The notes under the pieces are model-generated. The model had not been told where the DNA came from, did not search any database, and was given only the letters and a program-made list of their open reading frames with translations. Positions 1 through 5,123 of a DNA stretch of 5,847 nucleotides are shown piece after piece. Position numbers and translations under genes: made by a program. This DNA is from Pseudomonadota bacterium (GTDB lineage Bacteria > Pseudomonadota > Alphaproteobacteria > Rs-D84). How positions within the stretch are numbered: position 1 is the first letter of the stretch; every line of letters begins with the position of its first letter. The DNA lies in assembly GCA_009781955.1 (NCBI GenBank), contig WQUT01000025.1:1-5847 (forward strand), in the 5' to 3' direction.

Positions 1-168
1 TTTGCGTTTTGCAGTCGTAAAGGTTCCAAAACCAACCAAGCGAACTTCGCCTTTCTTTTTCAGAACTTTGGTGACGATGTTGATGAACGCGTCCAGCATT
101 CCGCCGGCCATCGCTTTCGTTGTTTCGCATTCTTTCGCGATTGCTTCTACCAATTCAAATTTATTCAT
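1..168 (-). CDS. HU-family DNA-binding protein, N-terminal 56 residues (3' end outside window)
   Basis: Small basic nucleoid protein that binds and bends DNA as a dimer. The visible 56 residues start MNKFELVEAIAKE and match the HU/IHF fold: helix 1 (about 3-13), helix 2 (about 18-38, with LDAFINIVTKVLKKK), then the first beta strands and the family signature VRLVGFGTF at about residues 42-50. Full HU proteins have about 90 residues, so the DNA-gripping arm and the last helix lie beyond the left edge. The ATG at 166-168 is preceded by a strong AGGAG site (175-179) 6 bases upstream, which fixes the start. The second helix is lysine-rich and carries CETTKAMAGG in place of the more usual turn. 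HU rather than IHF is preferred from overall similarity, but the two share this fold and the C-terminal half is unseen. Confidence 0.9.
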   Translation of the reverse strand, partial: MNKFELVEAIAKECETTKAMAGGMLDAFINIVTKVLKKKGEVRLVGFGTFTTAKRK

Positions 169-254
169 GGACTTCTCCTTTCCTTTATAGAGTTAGGGTT
201 TAGGTTTTTCAACCGTTATGGGGCACTGTTTTTAAGGCATTGCCCGTTAGGGTC
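169..254 (-). promoter_or_regulatory. 5' leader of the HU mRNA with two small hairpins and a strong ribosome binding site
   Basis: Read on the minus strand, the predicted leader can form a stem GGGCA/TGCCC with a loop of about 15 bases, followed by GGTT-GAAA-AACC, a 4-bp stem closed by a GNRA-type tetraloop. A tract with repeated ACCTAA/CCCTAA follows, then AAAGGAGAAG just before the ATG. The leader is longer than an HU gene needs, so mRNA stability or translational control is possible, but nothing here identifies a known regulatory RNA. Confidence 0.35.
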
Positions 255-260
255 GGACGA

Positions 261-289
261 ATCGTAGAGAATTCCGCCAACCAAGTCAA
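261..289 (-). promoter_or_regulatory. Sigma70-type promoter of the HU gene
   Basis: On the minus strand, TTGACT (284-289) and TACGAT (261-266) are separated by exactly 17 bases. This gives 5/6 and 4/6 matches to the consensus. The expected start of transcription is near 254, giving a leader of about 85 bases before the ATG at 168. The -35 box contains the TGA stop codon (286-288) of the upstream membrane protein gene, so the two genes are packed as tightly as possible while HU keeps its own promoter. Confidence 0.7.
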
Positions 290-780
290 GGGAGAATTTT
301 AGGACCGATTGCGACCGCATCCGCCCGCACTGGTTTTGCGCCCGGCGTGTTGCCGTCGCACAGCACGAACGCCCCGTCCGCGCCGCTGACGCGAACTGTG
401 CGGAAATAATTCGGCGTGCGAATCAAAATGGTGACGATGATCGTCGCCCAGAACAAGGTTTTCGCCAGAAACCAGGCGTTTTTATATTCTTTCGCGTCAA
501 ATTTGTCGGCCAGCAAATTCTTGTAAAGCCCCCATGCGTAAAGCGCGAACACCAGCATCAGGACGAAAAAGAAAATAATGACCAGCGTTCCCTGCGCCGA
601 TGCGAAAGACCGCGCGGCCATGTCAAATGTCTCGCTCTGCGCCGGACATACGAACAGCGCGTTCGCGGCCACCGAATCGGCCAGGTCATAGTGCGGACCT
701 GGCGCCAGCTGCAGCCCGAAAGACCCCGCGACGATAACGGCGATAACAATTATAATGAAAAGAAAAAGCCCGGACTTCAT
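286..780 (-). CDS. Unrecognised three-segment inner-membrane protein, 164 aa
   Basis: I do not recognise this protein. The sequence shows an N-terminal hydrophobic segment (about residues 4-22), a second at about 65-84 and a third at about 104-121. A lysine-rich loop (86-102, with KNLLADKFDAKEYKN) between the second and third segments should be cytoplasmic by the positive-inside rule. That places residues 23-64 and the C-terminal tail (122-164) outside the cytoplasm. Each outside segment has one cysteine, C45 (FVCPAQ) and C141 (VLCDGN), and these are the only two in the protein, so a disulfide between them is plausible. The first segment could alternatively be a signal anchor. The start is the ATG at 778-780; an in-frame TTG at 814-816 would lie inside a palindrome and has no ribosome binding site. 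The ATG has no Shine-Dalgarno site either, and the promoter position suggests a leaderless mRNA. The stop codon lies inside the HU promoter. The reading frame is real in character (membrane pattern, divergent promoter), but the function is unknown. Confidence 0.75.
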   Translation of the reverse strand: MKSGLFLFIIIVIAVIVAGSFGLQLAPGPHYDLADSVAANALFVCPAQSETFDMAARSFASAQGTLVIIFFFVLMLVFALYAWGLYKNLLADKFDAKEYKNAWFLAKTLFWATIIVTILIRTPNYFRTVRVSGADGAFVLCDGNTPGAKPVRADAVAIGPKILP

Positions 781-786
781 GGCTGA

Positions 787-816
787 ATTATACCAGAAAA
801 AGACTTGTAGGGGCAA
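787..816 (-). promoter_or_regulatory. Extended -10 promoter of the membrane protein gene, predicted leaderless
   Basis: On the minus strand, TGGTATAAT (787-795) is a perfect -10 box with the TGN extension. A weak -35 box, TTGCCC (811-816), lies 18 bases further upstream, inside the 32-bp palindrome. Counting the last T of the -10 box (787) as -7 places +1 at 780, which is the A of the ATG. Together with the lack of any purine-rich ribosome site, this predicts translation from a leaderless transcript. Confidence 0.6.
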
Positions 817-836
817 ATAATTATTTGCCCCTACAA
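805..836. repeat. Perfect 32-bp palindrome in the divergent intergenic region
   Basis: The 16-base arm TTGTAGGGGCAAATAA (805-820) is followed directly by its exact reverse complement (821-836), with no spacer. It sits between two genes that point away from each other, so a terminator role is not expected. It overlaps the -35 box of the minus-strand promoter and ends 5 bases before the -35 box of alaS. Two readings fit: a dispersed palindromic repeat of the GTAGGGGC type, which I recall as common in many bacterial genomes, or an operator able to affect both promoters. The perfect symmetry with no loop favours a dispersed or recently acquired repeat. Confidence 0.85.
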
Positions 837-841
837 ATTAC

Positions 842-870
842 TTGATACTTTCAAATTTCTGCTTTACAAT
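842..870 (+). promoter_or_regulatory. Sigma70-type promoter of alaS
   Basis: TTGATA (842-847) and TACAAT (865-870) are separated by 17 bases, matching the consensus at 5/6 positions in each box. Transcription should start near 877, giving a leader of about 21 bases. The leader contains the ribosome binding site AAAGGA (886-891), 6 bases before the ATG at 898. The leader is too short for a riboswitch or attenuator, so any control of alaS would act at the promoter itself. Confidence 0.75.
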
Positions 871-897
871 CCGCACACTAAAATAAAAGGAAATCCC

Positions 898-2793
898 ATG
901 ACCGCCAACGAGTTAAGGCAGCTTTATATAAACTTTTTTACCGAACGCGGGCATCGGCAAATCGCGTCCGCGTCCCTGATTCCGGAAAACGATCCGTCCG
1001 TTTTATTCACGACCGCGGGGATGCATCCGCTGGTCCCTTATCTGCTGGGGGAAAAGCATCCGCTGGGGCGCCGCTTGGCGGATTGCCAGAAATGCCTGCG
1101 CACCGGCGACATAGATTCCGTCGGCGACGCGTATCATTGCACGTTCTTTGAAATGCTGGGCAACTGGTCGCTGGGCGATTATTTCAAGAAAGAATCCATA
1201 ACGTTCAGCCATGAATTCCTGACGATTGCGCTGAAATTCCCCCAGGAAAAAATATCCGTAACATGCTTTGCCGGCGATGCGGACGCCCCCCGGGATGAAG
1301 AGGCCGCGGATATCTGGCGCAGTTTGGGATATCCCGACGAACGAATTAATTTTCTGCCCAAATCCGACAACTGGTGGGGGCCGGCCGGAATAACCGGACC
1401 ATGCGGGCCGGATACGGAAATATTCTATGATACGGGAAAGCCGAAATGCGGGCCGGATTGCCGTCCGGGATGTCACTGTGGAAAATATGTAGAGATTTGG
1501 AACAACGTCTTTATGCAGTATTTCAAGGATGAATTTGGCAAATTCTCGCCGCTGTCGCAAAAGAACGTTGATACGGGATTCGGGCTGGAACGCAACCTCT
1601 GCATCCAAAACGGCGTGGAAAGCGTGTATGATACCGAGCTGTTCGTTCCGGTTATTAAAAAAGCCGAGTCGCTGACGGGCAAGAAGTATGCCGATAATCT
1701 GAAAGCATTCCGCATTATCGCCGATCATCTGCGCGCCGCGACATTCATACTTGGCGATGACCGGGGCATCGCGCCAAGCAATGTTGACCAGGGATATGTT
1801 TTGCGCCGCCTGATACGCCGCGCTTACCGATATCTGACGCAAATGAACGCGCCGGCAAACGCCATGTCCGCAATCGCGCAAGTCATTGTTGATAATTATA
1901 AAGAGGTATACCCGGAACTGGGCCGCAATCACGATTTTGTAATCGCCCAGCTGAACCGCGAGGAAGAGTTGTTTGGCCGCACGTTGGAAGCGGGGATGAA
2001 AATCGCGAATAAATATTTGGATGGTTTAATTCCCCCCTCTCTTGGAGGGGGGCGGGCTGCGCTTTCTCGCGCGCCCGGGGGGGAGGCTTTTAATGATAAC
2101 GACAAAGCCTCCCCCCCGGCGCCGATGCCAGGCGCCGCCCCCCTCCAAGAGAGGGGGGAATTACCCGCCGAACTTGCTTTCAAGCTTTACGATACTTACG
2201 GTTTTCCGTTGGAGTTTACGGAAGAGCTGGCGCGCGAACGCAATATCTCGGTTGATGCCGACGGATTTCACAAACTGTTTGCCGCGCATCAGGAAAAATC
2301 CCGCGCGGGCGCGGAACAGAAATTCAAGGGCGGTCTGGCGGACCATAGCGAGGAAACGACAAAGCTGCACACCGCGGCGCACTTGATGAACGGCGCGCTG
2401 CGCCGCGTTTTGGGCGATACGGTTTTCCAAAAAGGCAGCAATATAACGGCGGAACGCCTGCGCTTTGACTTTTCATCCGACCGCAAAGTGACGCCCGAAG
2501 AACTGGCGGAAGTGGAACGCATCGTGAACGAGGCCATCGCGGCCGCTGTGCCGGTCGTATGCACGGAAATGTCGCCGGCGGACGCGCACGCCGCGGGCGC
2601 GGTCGGCGTCTTTGACAGCAAATACGGCGACGTGGTCAAGGTGTATTCCATAGAGGGATACTCCAAAGAAATCTGCGGCGGCCCGCATGCGGCGAATACC
2701 GCGGATTTGGGCGCGTTTAAAATCCAGAAAGAAGAAAGCATCGCCGCCGGCGTCCGGCGCATCAAGGCGGTAATTGGCGACGCAGCAAAATGA
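898..2793 (+). CDS. alaS: Alanyl-tRNA synthetase, short form without C-Ala domain, 631 aa
   Basis: Charges tRNA-Ala with alanine in the cytoplasm and clears mischarged Ser/Gly-tRNA-Ala. The class II catalytic core is at the N-terminus: FTTAGMHPL, then CTFFEMLGNWSLGDYF (motif 2 region), WWGPAGITGPCGPDTE, and motif 3 as GFGLERN. A cysteine cluster CGPDCRPGCHC before VEIWNNVFMQY looks like a zinc knuckle of this AlaRS subtype. AFKLYDTYGFPLEFTEEL begins the tRNA-recognition region. The editing domain has its metal site complete: HTAAH (H491, H495) and CGGPH (C593, H597). The protein ends at GVRRIKAVIGDAAK, where E. coli AlaRS (about 876 aa) continues into coiled-coil, DHHA1 and C-Ala parts; these are absent. 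This looks natural rather than broken, since I associate similar short enzymes with Candidate Phyla bacteria. Residues about 377-422 are encoded by an inserted palindromic element in a loop that varies in the family. The start ATG follows AAAGGA and a good promoter. Confidence 0.96.
   Translation: MTANELRQLYINFFTERGHRQIASASLIPENDPSVLFTTAGMHPLVPYLLGEKHPLGRRLADCQKCLRTGDIDSVGDAYHCTFFEMLGNWSLGDYFKKESITFSHEFLTIALKFPQEKISVTCFAGDADAPRDEEAADIWRSLGYPDERINFLPKSDNWWGPAGITGPCGPDTEIFYDTGKPKCGPDCRPGCHCGKYVEIWNNVFMQYFKDEFGKFSPLSQKNVDTGFGLERNLCIQNGVESVYDTELFVPVIKKAESLTGKKYADNLKAFRIIADHLRAATFILGDDRGIAPSNVDQGYVLRRLIRRAYRYLTQMNAPANAMSAIAQVIVDNYKEVYPELGRNHDFVIAQLNREEELFGRTLEAGMKIANKYLDGLIPPSLGGGRAALSRAPGGEAFNDNDKASPPAPMPGAAPLQERGELPAELAFKLYDTYGFPLEFTEELARERNISVDADGFHKLFAAHQEKSRAGAEQKFKGGLADHSEETTKLHTAAHLMNGALRRVLGDTVFQKGSNITAERLRFDFSSDRKVTPEELAEVERIVNEAIAAAVPVVCTEMSPADAHAAGAVGVFDSKYGDVVKVYSIEGYSKEICGGPHAANTADLGAFKIQKEESIAAGVRRIKAVIGDAAK
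2027..2163. repeat. 137-bp palindromic element inserted in frame within alaS
   Basis: The outer arms 2027-2055 and 2135-2163 are perfect 29-base inverted repeats. Inside them, CCGGGGGGGAGGCTTT (2075-2090) is inverted perfectly at 2104-2119 around a 13-base loop. Each outer arm also folds on itself: CCCCCCTC/GAGGGGGG at 2032-2052 and again at 2138-2158. Two more hairpins lie between: GGGC..GCGC/GCGC..GCCC (2054-2076) and CGGCGCC/GGCGCCG (2117-2137). It is translated as a Pro/Gly/Ala-rich stretch of about 46 residues (starting near LIPPSLGGG) between the helical end of the catalytic part and AFKLYDTYGF. The alaS frame has no stop through it, although TAA and TGA occur in other frames of the loop. 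Its base composition (C7 and G7 runs) is unlike the rest of alaS. It behaves like Rickettsia palindromic elements, which also settle inside genes, but I do not recognise its family. 137 is not a multiple of 3, so the original insertion must have included extra target bases or later small changes. Confidence 0.9.
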
Positions 2794-2796
2794 GTT

Positions 2797-2823
2797 TTTC
2801 CTGCCCCCATCGGGGGCGGGAAA
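2797..2823 (+). terminator. GC-rich hairpin just after alaS, possible terminator without T-tract
   Basis: TTTCCTGCCCCC (2797-2808) pairs with GGGGGCGGGAAA (2812-2823) across a 3-base loop ATC, giving 12 bp with one G-T pair. It begins 4 bases after the alaS stop. The stem is bordered by T on the left and A on the right, so the transcript would have AAA and not a U-run after the stem. Intrinsic termination would therefore be poor on the plus strand. It may instead protect the alaS mRNA 3' end or be part of a dispersed repeat together with the adjoining hairpin. Confidence 0.5.
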
Positions 2824-2859
2824 GACTCGGCTTACGAGCATAGCGAGTTAGCGAGTCTT
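2822..2859. repeat. Nested inverted repeat between alaS and the cysteine-rich gene
   Basis: AAGACTCG (2822-2829) is inverted perfectly as CGAGTCTT (2852-2859) around 22 bases that contain further CGAG copies (2836-2839 and 2844-2847), so several alternative pairings of CTCG with CGAG are possible. It abuts the hairpin that follows alaS, so the whole spacer from 2797 to 2859 is folded. The TTACGAG-CATAGCGAGTTAGCGAGT style, with short internal repeats, looks like a dispersed palindromic repeat rather than a protein-binding site. Confidence 0.6.
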
Positions 2860-2919
2860 GGGTGGGGTGAATATATTAATATGGAGAGAAGAGGGAGGGG
2901 CAACGCAAAGGTAGTTATC

Positions 2920-3681
2920 ATGGATAACGCTGAAAACGAATCATTGTCAAAGCTCCATCGGGAAGTGGCGGAGATTTTGCGAAACGTGGATAAATGCCCG
3001 TATTACGGGGATATGGTGGGCTGGTTTAAAAGCTTGGCGGACAAGGGAATGGGAATGATTTATCCCGACGAATACGCGCAAATCAAAGAAACGCATCTTG
3101 CTTGCAAAAAAGAATACGAAGAAAAACTGGTTGAAACTTATACCGCCAAACTGCCGCGTCCTTTTGACCGGTATCAGCCATCGGACCTGCAGCGGGCCGT
3201 ATATATTTTGATGATTCGGGATATTCGGAAATGGCCGGAATGCGACCTGCGCGATAATTTCAGAGAATGCGCGACCTGCAATGAAAAAAATGAATTTACC
3301 CGCGTGAACTGTATTTTAAAATATTACAGCGATAACGACCGCGCGAATCTGTACAGCGTCCCGGATGCGGTCTTGACGGAAATCAAAGAAGAAATCCAGG
3401 GCGTGCTCGGCATCACCCCGGACGAACCGGCTGTTGTCGCAACGGATTCGGGATTCGCCAAAGCGGATGGAACCGCGATAACAACCCTCAAAGACGCGGA
3501 ATATAAAGATTATTGCGGGGGCAAGGAAGTTTGTAAAAAATGCCGTTATTCAATCAAACCGCCGCTTTGGCGTAAAATTGATCTGGACTGTTCGGAATTG
3601 GCAAAGCTTGCTAAAAAGGATCATTTCAGAGTTTATGAAGACAGCGGCTGCCTGGGATTCCGCCGGCGCGAAGGCCGATAG
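2920..3681 (+). CDS. Unrecognised cysteine-rich, probably metal-binding cytoplasmic protein, 253 aa
   Basis: I do not recognise this family. The protein is hydrophilic, with no signal peptide or membrane segment. It has 11 cysteines: 26, 62, 108, 117, 120, 131, 199, 205, 208, 224 and 244. Two groups look like metal sites: C108-x8-C117-x2-C120-x10-C131 (around ECATC) and C199-x5-C205-x2-C208-x15-C224 (around CGGKEVCKKC). The two groups are separated by a more variable stretch (about 160-190, rich in Val, Thr, Asp and Pro). The first 75 residues are helical and charged (KLHREVAEILRNV, KKEYEEKLVETY). Two starts are possible. ATG at 2920 has AAAGGT (2907-2912) at good spacing and gives MDNAENES. 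ATG at 2881 adds 13 basic residues, with GGGGTGA upstream. I prefer 2920 because AAAGG matches the sites of the neighbouring genes. Zinc ribbons or an iron-sulfur cluster are both possible. Codon use looks like that of its neighbours, so recent transfer is not indicated. Confidence 0.85.
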   Translation: MDNAENESLSKLHREVAEILRNVDKCPYYGDMVGWFKSLADKGMGMIYPDEYAQIKETHLACKKEYEEKLVETYTAKLPRPFDRYQPSDLQRAVYILMIRDIRKWPECDLRDNFRECATCNEKNEFTRVNCILKYYSDNDRANLYSVPDAVLTEIKEEIQGVLGITPDEPAVVATDSGFAKADGTAITTLKDAEYKDYCGGKEVCKKCRYSIKPPLWRKIDLDCSELAKLAKKDHFRVYEDSGCLGFRRREGR

Positions 3682-3738
3682 GTTATTCCGGCAGAAATAG
3701 GTGCTTGTCAAAATAAATCTTAAAAAACGGGATAAAAT

Positions 3739-4692
3739 ATGAATAAAAAGGTAATAATTTTAATAGAAAAAATCCGCGCGGCAAACAGCATCGCGATTAT
3801 CACGCACCATAATCCCGACCCCGACGCGGTCGGGTGCGCGTTGGGATTGCGCGCGCTGATTCGTGACAATTTCGGGAAAGCCCCCACCTGCATCTATGAC
3901 GGCAAGATGGGAATTAATGTCCGTTTTCTGCCCGGCGCAATGGACGCAAAACACGCGCGCGATATTCCGCAAGACACCAAATTTGACCTGGCAATCGTCG
4001 TTGACGCGTCGGTCTTCAGCCAGATGAAGGACACGATTCCGATATTCAAAAACGCGCGCGACACCGCGACAATTGACCATCATGAAACCGCCGGAAAAAT
4101 CGGCGCGCTTAATATCCTGAAAATCCTGCCGGCGGCGGGAATGGTGATTCTGGATGTCGCGCGGGCGGCCAAATGGAAAATCGGGACGGATGCCGCGAAC
4201 TGCCTTTATGCCGCGCTTCGTTCCGATACCGGCGGATTTGCATGGATAGACGATACGACCGCGTTCGCCGCCGCAACGCGATTGATAAAGCTGGGCGCGA
4301 ATCCGCGAAATGTAGCGAACAAGCTGGAAAAGTCCGACAAGGGAAATATCATCGCAAACGCCCGCATCGTCGCGGACGCGGAATTTTTCTTTGACGGGAA
4401 ACTGGCCCTGTCCACGGCATATAAAAGCACGATGACGAATATAGAAGACAAGGGCTCGCGCGCCATGAACATGCTGCGCGATATCGCCGGCGTGGAATTT
4501 GTCGCTTTGCTGAAAGAAGAGGACGGGTATACCCGCGTCTCGTTCCGCAGCAACGAAGTACTGGTCCAGCCGATTGCCGAGGCTTTGGGCGGCGGCGGGC
4601 ATCCGCTGGCGGCCGCGGCGAATGTATACGCGGATATGAACACCACAAAGCAAATGGTTCTGGAAAAGAGCAGAGAGGCCTTGGAACGCTAA
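3739..4692 (+). CDS. nrnA: DHH/DHHA1 phosphoesterase, NrnA-like (oligoribonuclease / pAp phosphatase), 317 aa
   Basis: Cytoplasmic manganese-dependent phosphoesterase. NrnA proteins degrade RNAs of 2-5 nucleotides from the last steps of mRNA decay and remove the 3' phosphate of pAp. The DHH domain motifs are all present: THHNPDPDAVG (residues 22-32; H24, D27, D29), VVDAS (D89), TIDHHE (D113, H114, H115) and LRSDTGGF (D163). The C-terminal DHHA1 substrate-binding domain (about 210-317) ends with the glycine-rich GGGGHPLAAA (284-293). The length of 317 residues is normal for the family (about 310-330). The second motif I residue pair reads PDPDAVGC where PDGDAIGS is usual, a mild change. The start at ATG 3739 is the first in the frame; its ribosome site (GGGA, 3729-3732) is weak. 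It lies 57 bases after the cysteine-rich gene, so co-transcription is possible. A related DHH enzyme acting on cyclic dinucleotide products (pApA) cannot be excluded. Confidence 0.92.
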   Translation: MNKKVIILIEKIRAANSIAIITHHNPDPDAVGCALGLRALIRDNFGKAPTCIYDGKMGINVRFLPGAMDAKHARDIPQDTKFDLAIVVDASVFSQMKDTIPIFKNARDTATIDHHETAGKIGALNILKILPAAGMVILDVARAAKWKIGTDAANCLYAALRSDTGGFAWIDDTTAFAAATRLIKLGANPRNVANKLEKSDKGNIIANARIVADAEFFFDGKLALSTAYKSTMTNIEDKGSRAMNMLRDIAGVEFVALLKEEDGYTRVSFRSNEVLVQPIAEALGGGGHPLAAAANVYADMNTTKQMVLEKSREALER

Positions 4693-4718
4693 GGCTTTCC
4701 GGCATCTGCATTTTTTGG

Positions 4719-4747
4719 TTGTAAAATCATTTGGAATATAGTATATT
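4719..4747 (+). promoter_or_regulatory. Possible sigma70-type promoter upstream of the three-hairpin cluster
   Basis: TTGTAA (4719-4724) and TATATT (4742-4747) are separated by 17 bases, with 4/6 and 5/6 consensus matches, in an AT-rich pocket directly after nrnA. The predicted start near 4754 would make the three hairpins the first bases of the transcript. This could be a small RNA or a long (about 385-base) leader of rnj. Confidence 0.4.
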
Positions 4748-4755
4748 GCATCGGA

Positions 4756-4808
4756 CGGGCGAGAGATTGCCCGATGTCGCATTGCGACAAACGCCCGGAG
4801 TCGGGCAA
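4756..4808 (+). repeat. Cluster of three adjacent hairpins with alternative pairing
   Basis: Three perfect stems follow one another: CGGGC/GCCCG (4756-4773, loop GAGAGATT), TGTCGC/GCGACA (4775-4789, loop ATT) and GCCCG/CGGGC (4793-4806, loop GAGT). The first and third share complementary sequence. TTGCCCG (4767-4773) can therefore pair instead with CGGGCAA (4802-4808), enclosing the middle hairpin and breaking the outer two. It could be a structured RNA with two exclusive folds or another dispersed palindromic repeat. It matches no RNA family I can recognise: it is not a tRNA and shows no 4.5S, tmRNA or RNase P signatures. Confidence 0.55.
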
Positions 4809-4936
4809 AATCCCCGCGAATTCCGGCAGATTCACTTTTGATAAAGATAGGGCAACGCCTGCGATTCTTTATTGACAATGTATTTGCCGGATTGCGGGAA
4901 AAGCACCGCGCATTTGCGCGGCATAATAACTTGAAA

Positions 4937-5110
4937 GACTACCCCGGAAAGCTGTGGTCGCACGCAACATCGCGCGCTCCCAGCTTTCCTCCCCTTCTGC
5001 GAAGGGGAATTGCGCGCTCATTCGTTTAACATCCGAATGCGCTAAAATACCCTTCTCAGAAGGGTCGGAAACCTCGGCGGCTCCGCCGCCCTTAGGTTTC
5101 CGGGGTAGTC
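4937..5110. repeat. 174-bp multi-hairpin palindromic element upstream of rnj
   Basis: The ends are perfect 14-base inverted repeats, GACTACCCCGGAAA (4937-4950) and its complement (5097-5110). Inside are five hairpins in a row: GGAAAGCTG/CAGCTTTCC (4946-4989), CCCCTTC/GAAGGGG (4991-5007, loop TGC), CATTCG/CGAATG (5019-5039), ACCCTTC/GAAGGGT (5049-5065, loop TCA) and GGAAACCT/AGGTTTCC (5067-5101, with GGCGG/CCGCC inside). The second and fourth are near copies, as are the outer parts of the first and fifth, so the element is also symmetric as a whole. The outer GGAAA and TTTCC can join either the closing stem or the side hairpins. This shape suggests a non-coding mobile palindromic element. It ends 28 bases before the rnj start codon and so probably lies in the rnj leader. 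Confidence 0.85.
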
Positions 5111-5123
5111 ATAATATATAAAC

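Larger units (their letters stand above)
4693..4936. other. Gene-free stretch after nrnA: promoter-like site and short hairpins, no supported gene
   Basis: No protein gene is supported here on either strand. The plus-strand frame open from 4742 to 5029 has no ATG and runs through palindromic DNA. The stretch holds GCCTT/AAGGC (4678-4682 and 4691-4695) across the nrnA stop codon, a T6 run (4711-4716) without a strong stem, a promoter-like site (4719-4747), a three-hairpin cluster (4756-4806) and CCGCGC-ATTT-GCGCGG (4906-4921). TTGACA at 4872-4877 has no -10 box at the right distance. Confidence 0.5.

Noticed and set aside
1003..1932. Long minus-strand open frame (309 codons) opposite alaS
   Set aside because: It lies wholly antisense to a gene with clear AlaRS motifs, its translation shows no recognisable domain, and such frames are expected opposite GC-rich third positions.
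2042..2386. Second plus-strand open frame through the alaS palindromic element
   Set aside because: Palindromic GC-rich DNA is open in several frames. This one begins inside the element and has no ribosome site or domain.
4678..4716. Possible intrinsic terminator after nrnA (GCCTT/AAGGC stem and T6 run)
   Set aside because: The 5-bp stem ends 15 bases before the T-run, and no stem directly precedes the T-run, so the classical layout is missing.
4754..4830. tRNA or other known stable RNA
   Set aside because: No TTCGANTC arm, no CCA end, no clover-leaf, and no 4.5S, tmRNA or RNase P signatures; only simple hairpins are visible.
3760..4878. Minus-strand open frame of 372 codons opposite nrnA
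   Set aside because: The plus strand carries every DHH and DHHA1 motif. The antisense product is rich in Arg and shows no domain or ribosome site.
4872..4900. rnj promoter based on TTGACA at 4872
   Set aside because: The bases 16-18 downstream (GCGGGAA region) have no resemblance to a -10 box.
4742..5029. Plus-strand open frame between nrnA and rnj, with a TTG at 4838
   Set aside because: No ATG or GTG start with a ribosome site. It reads through the hairpin cluster into the 174-bp palindromic element and gives no recognisable protein.
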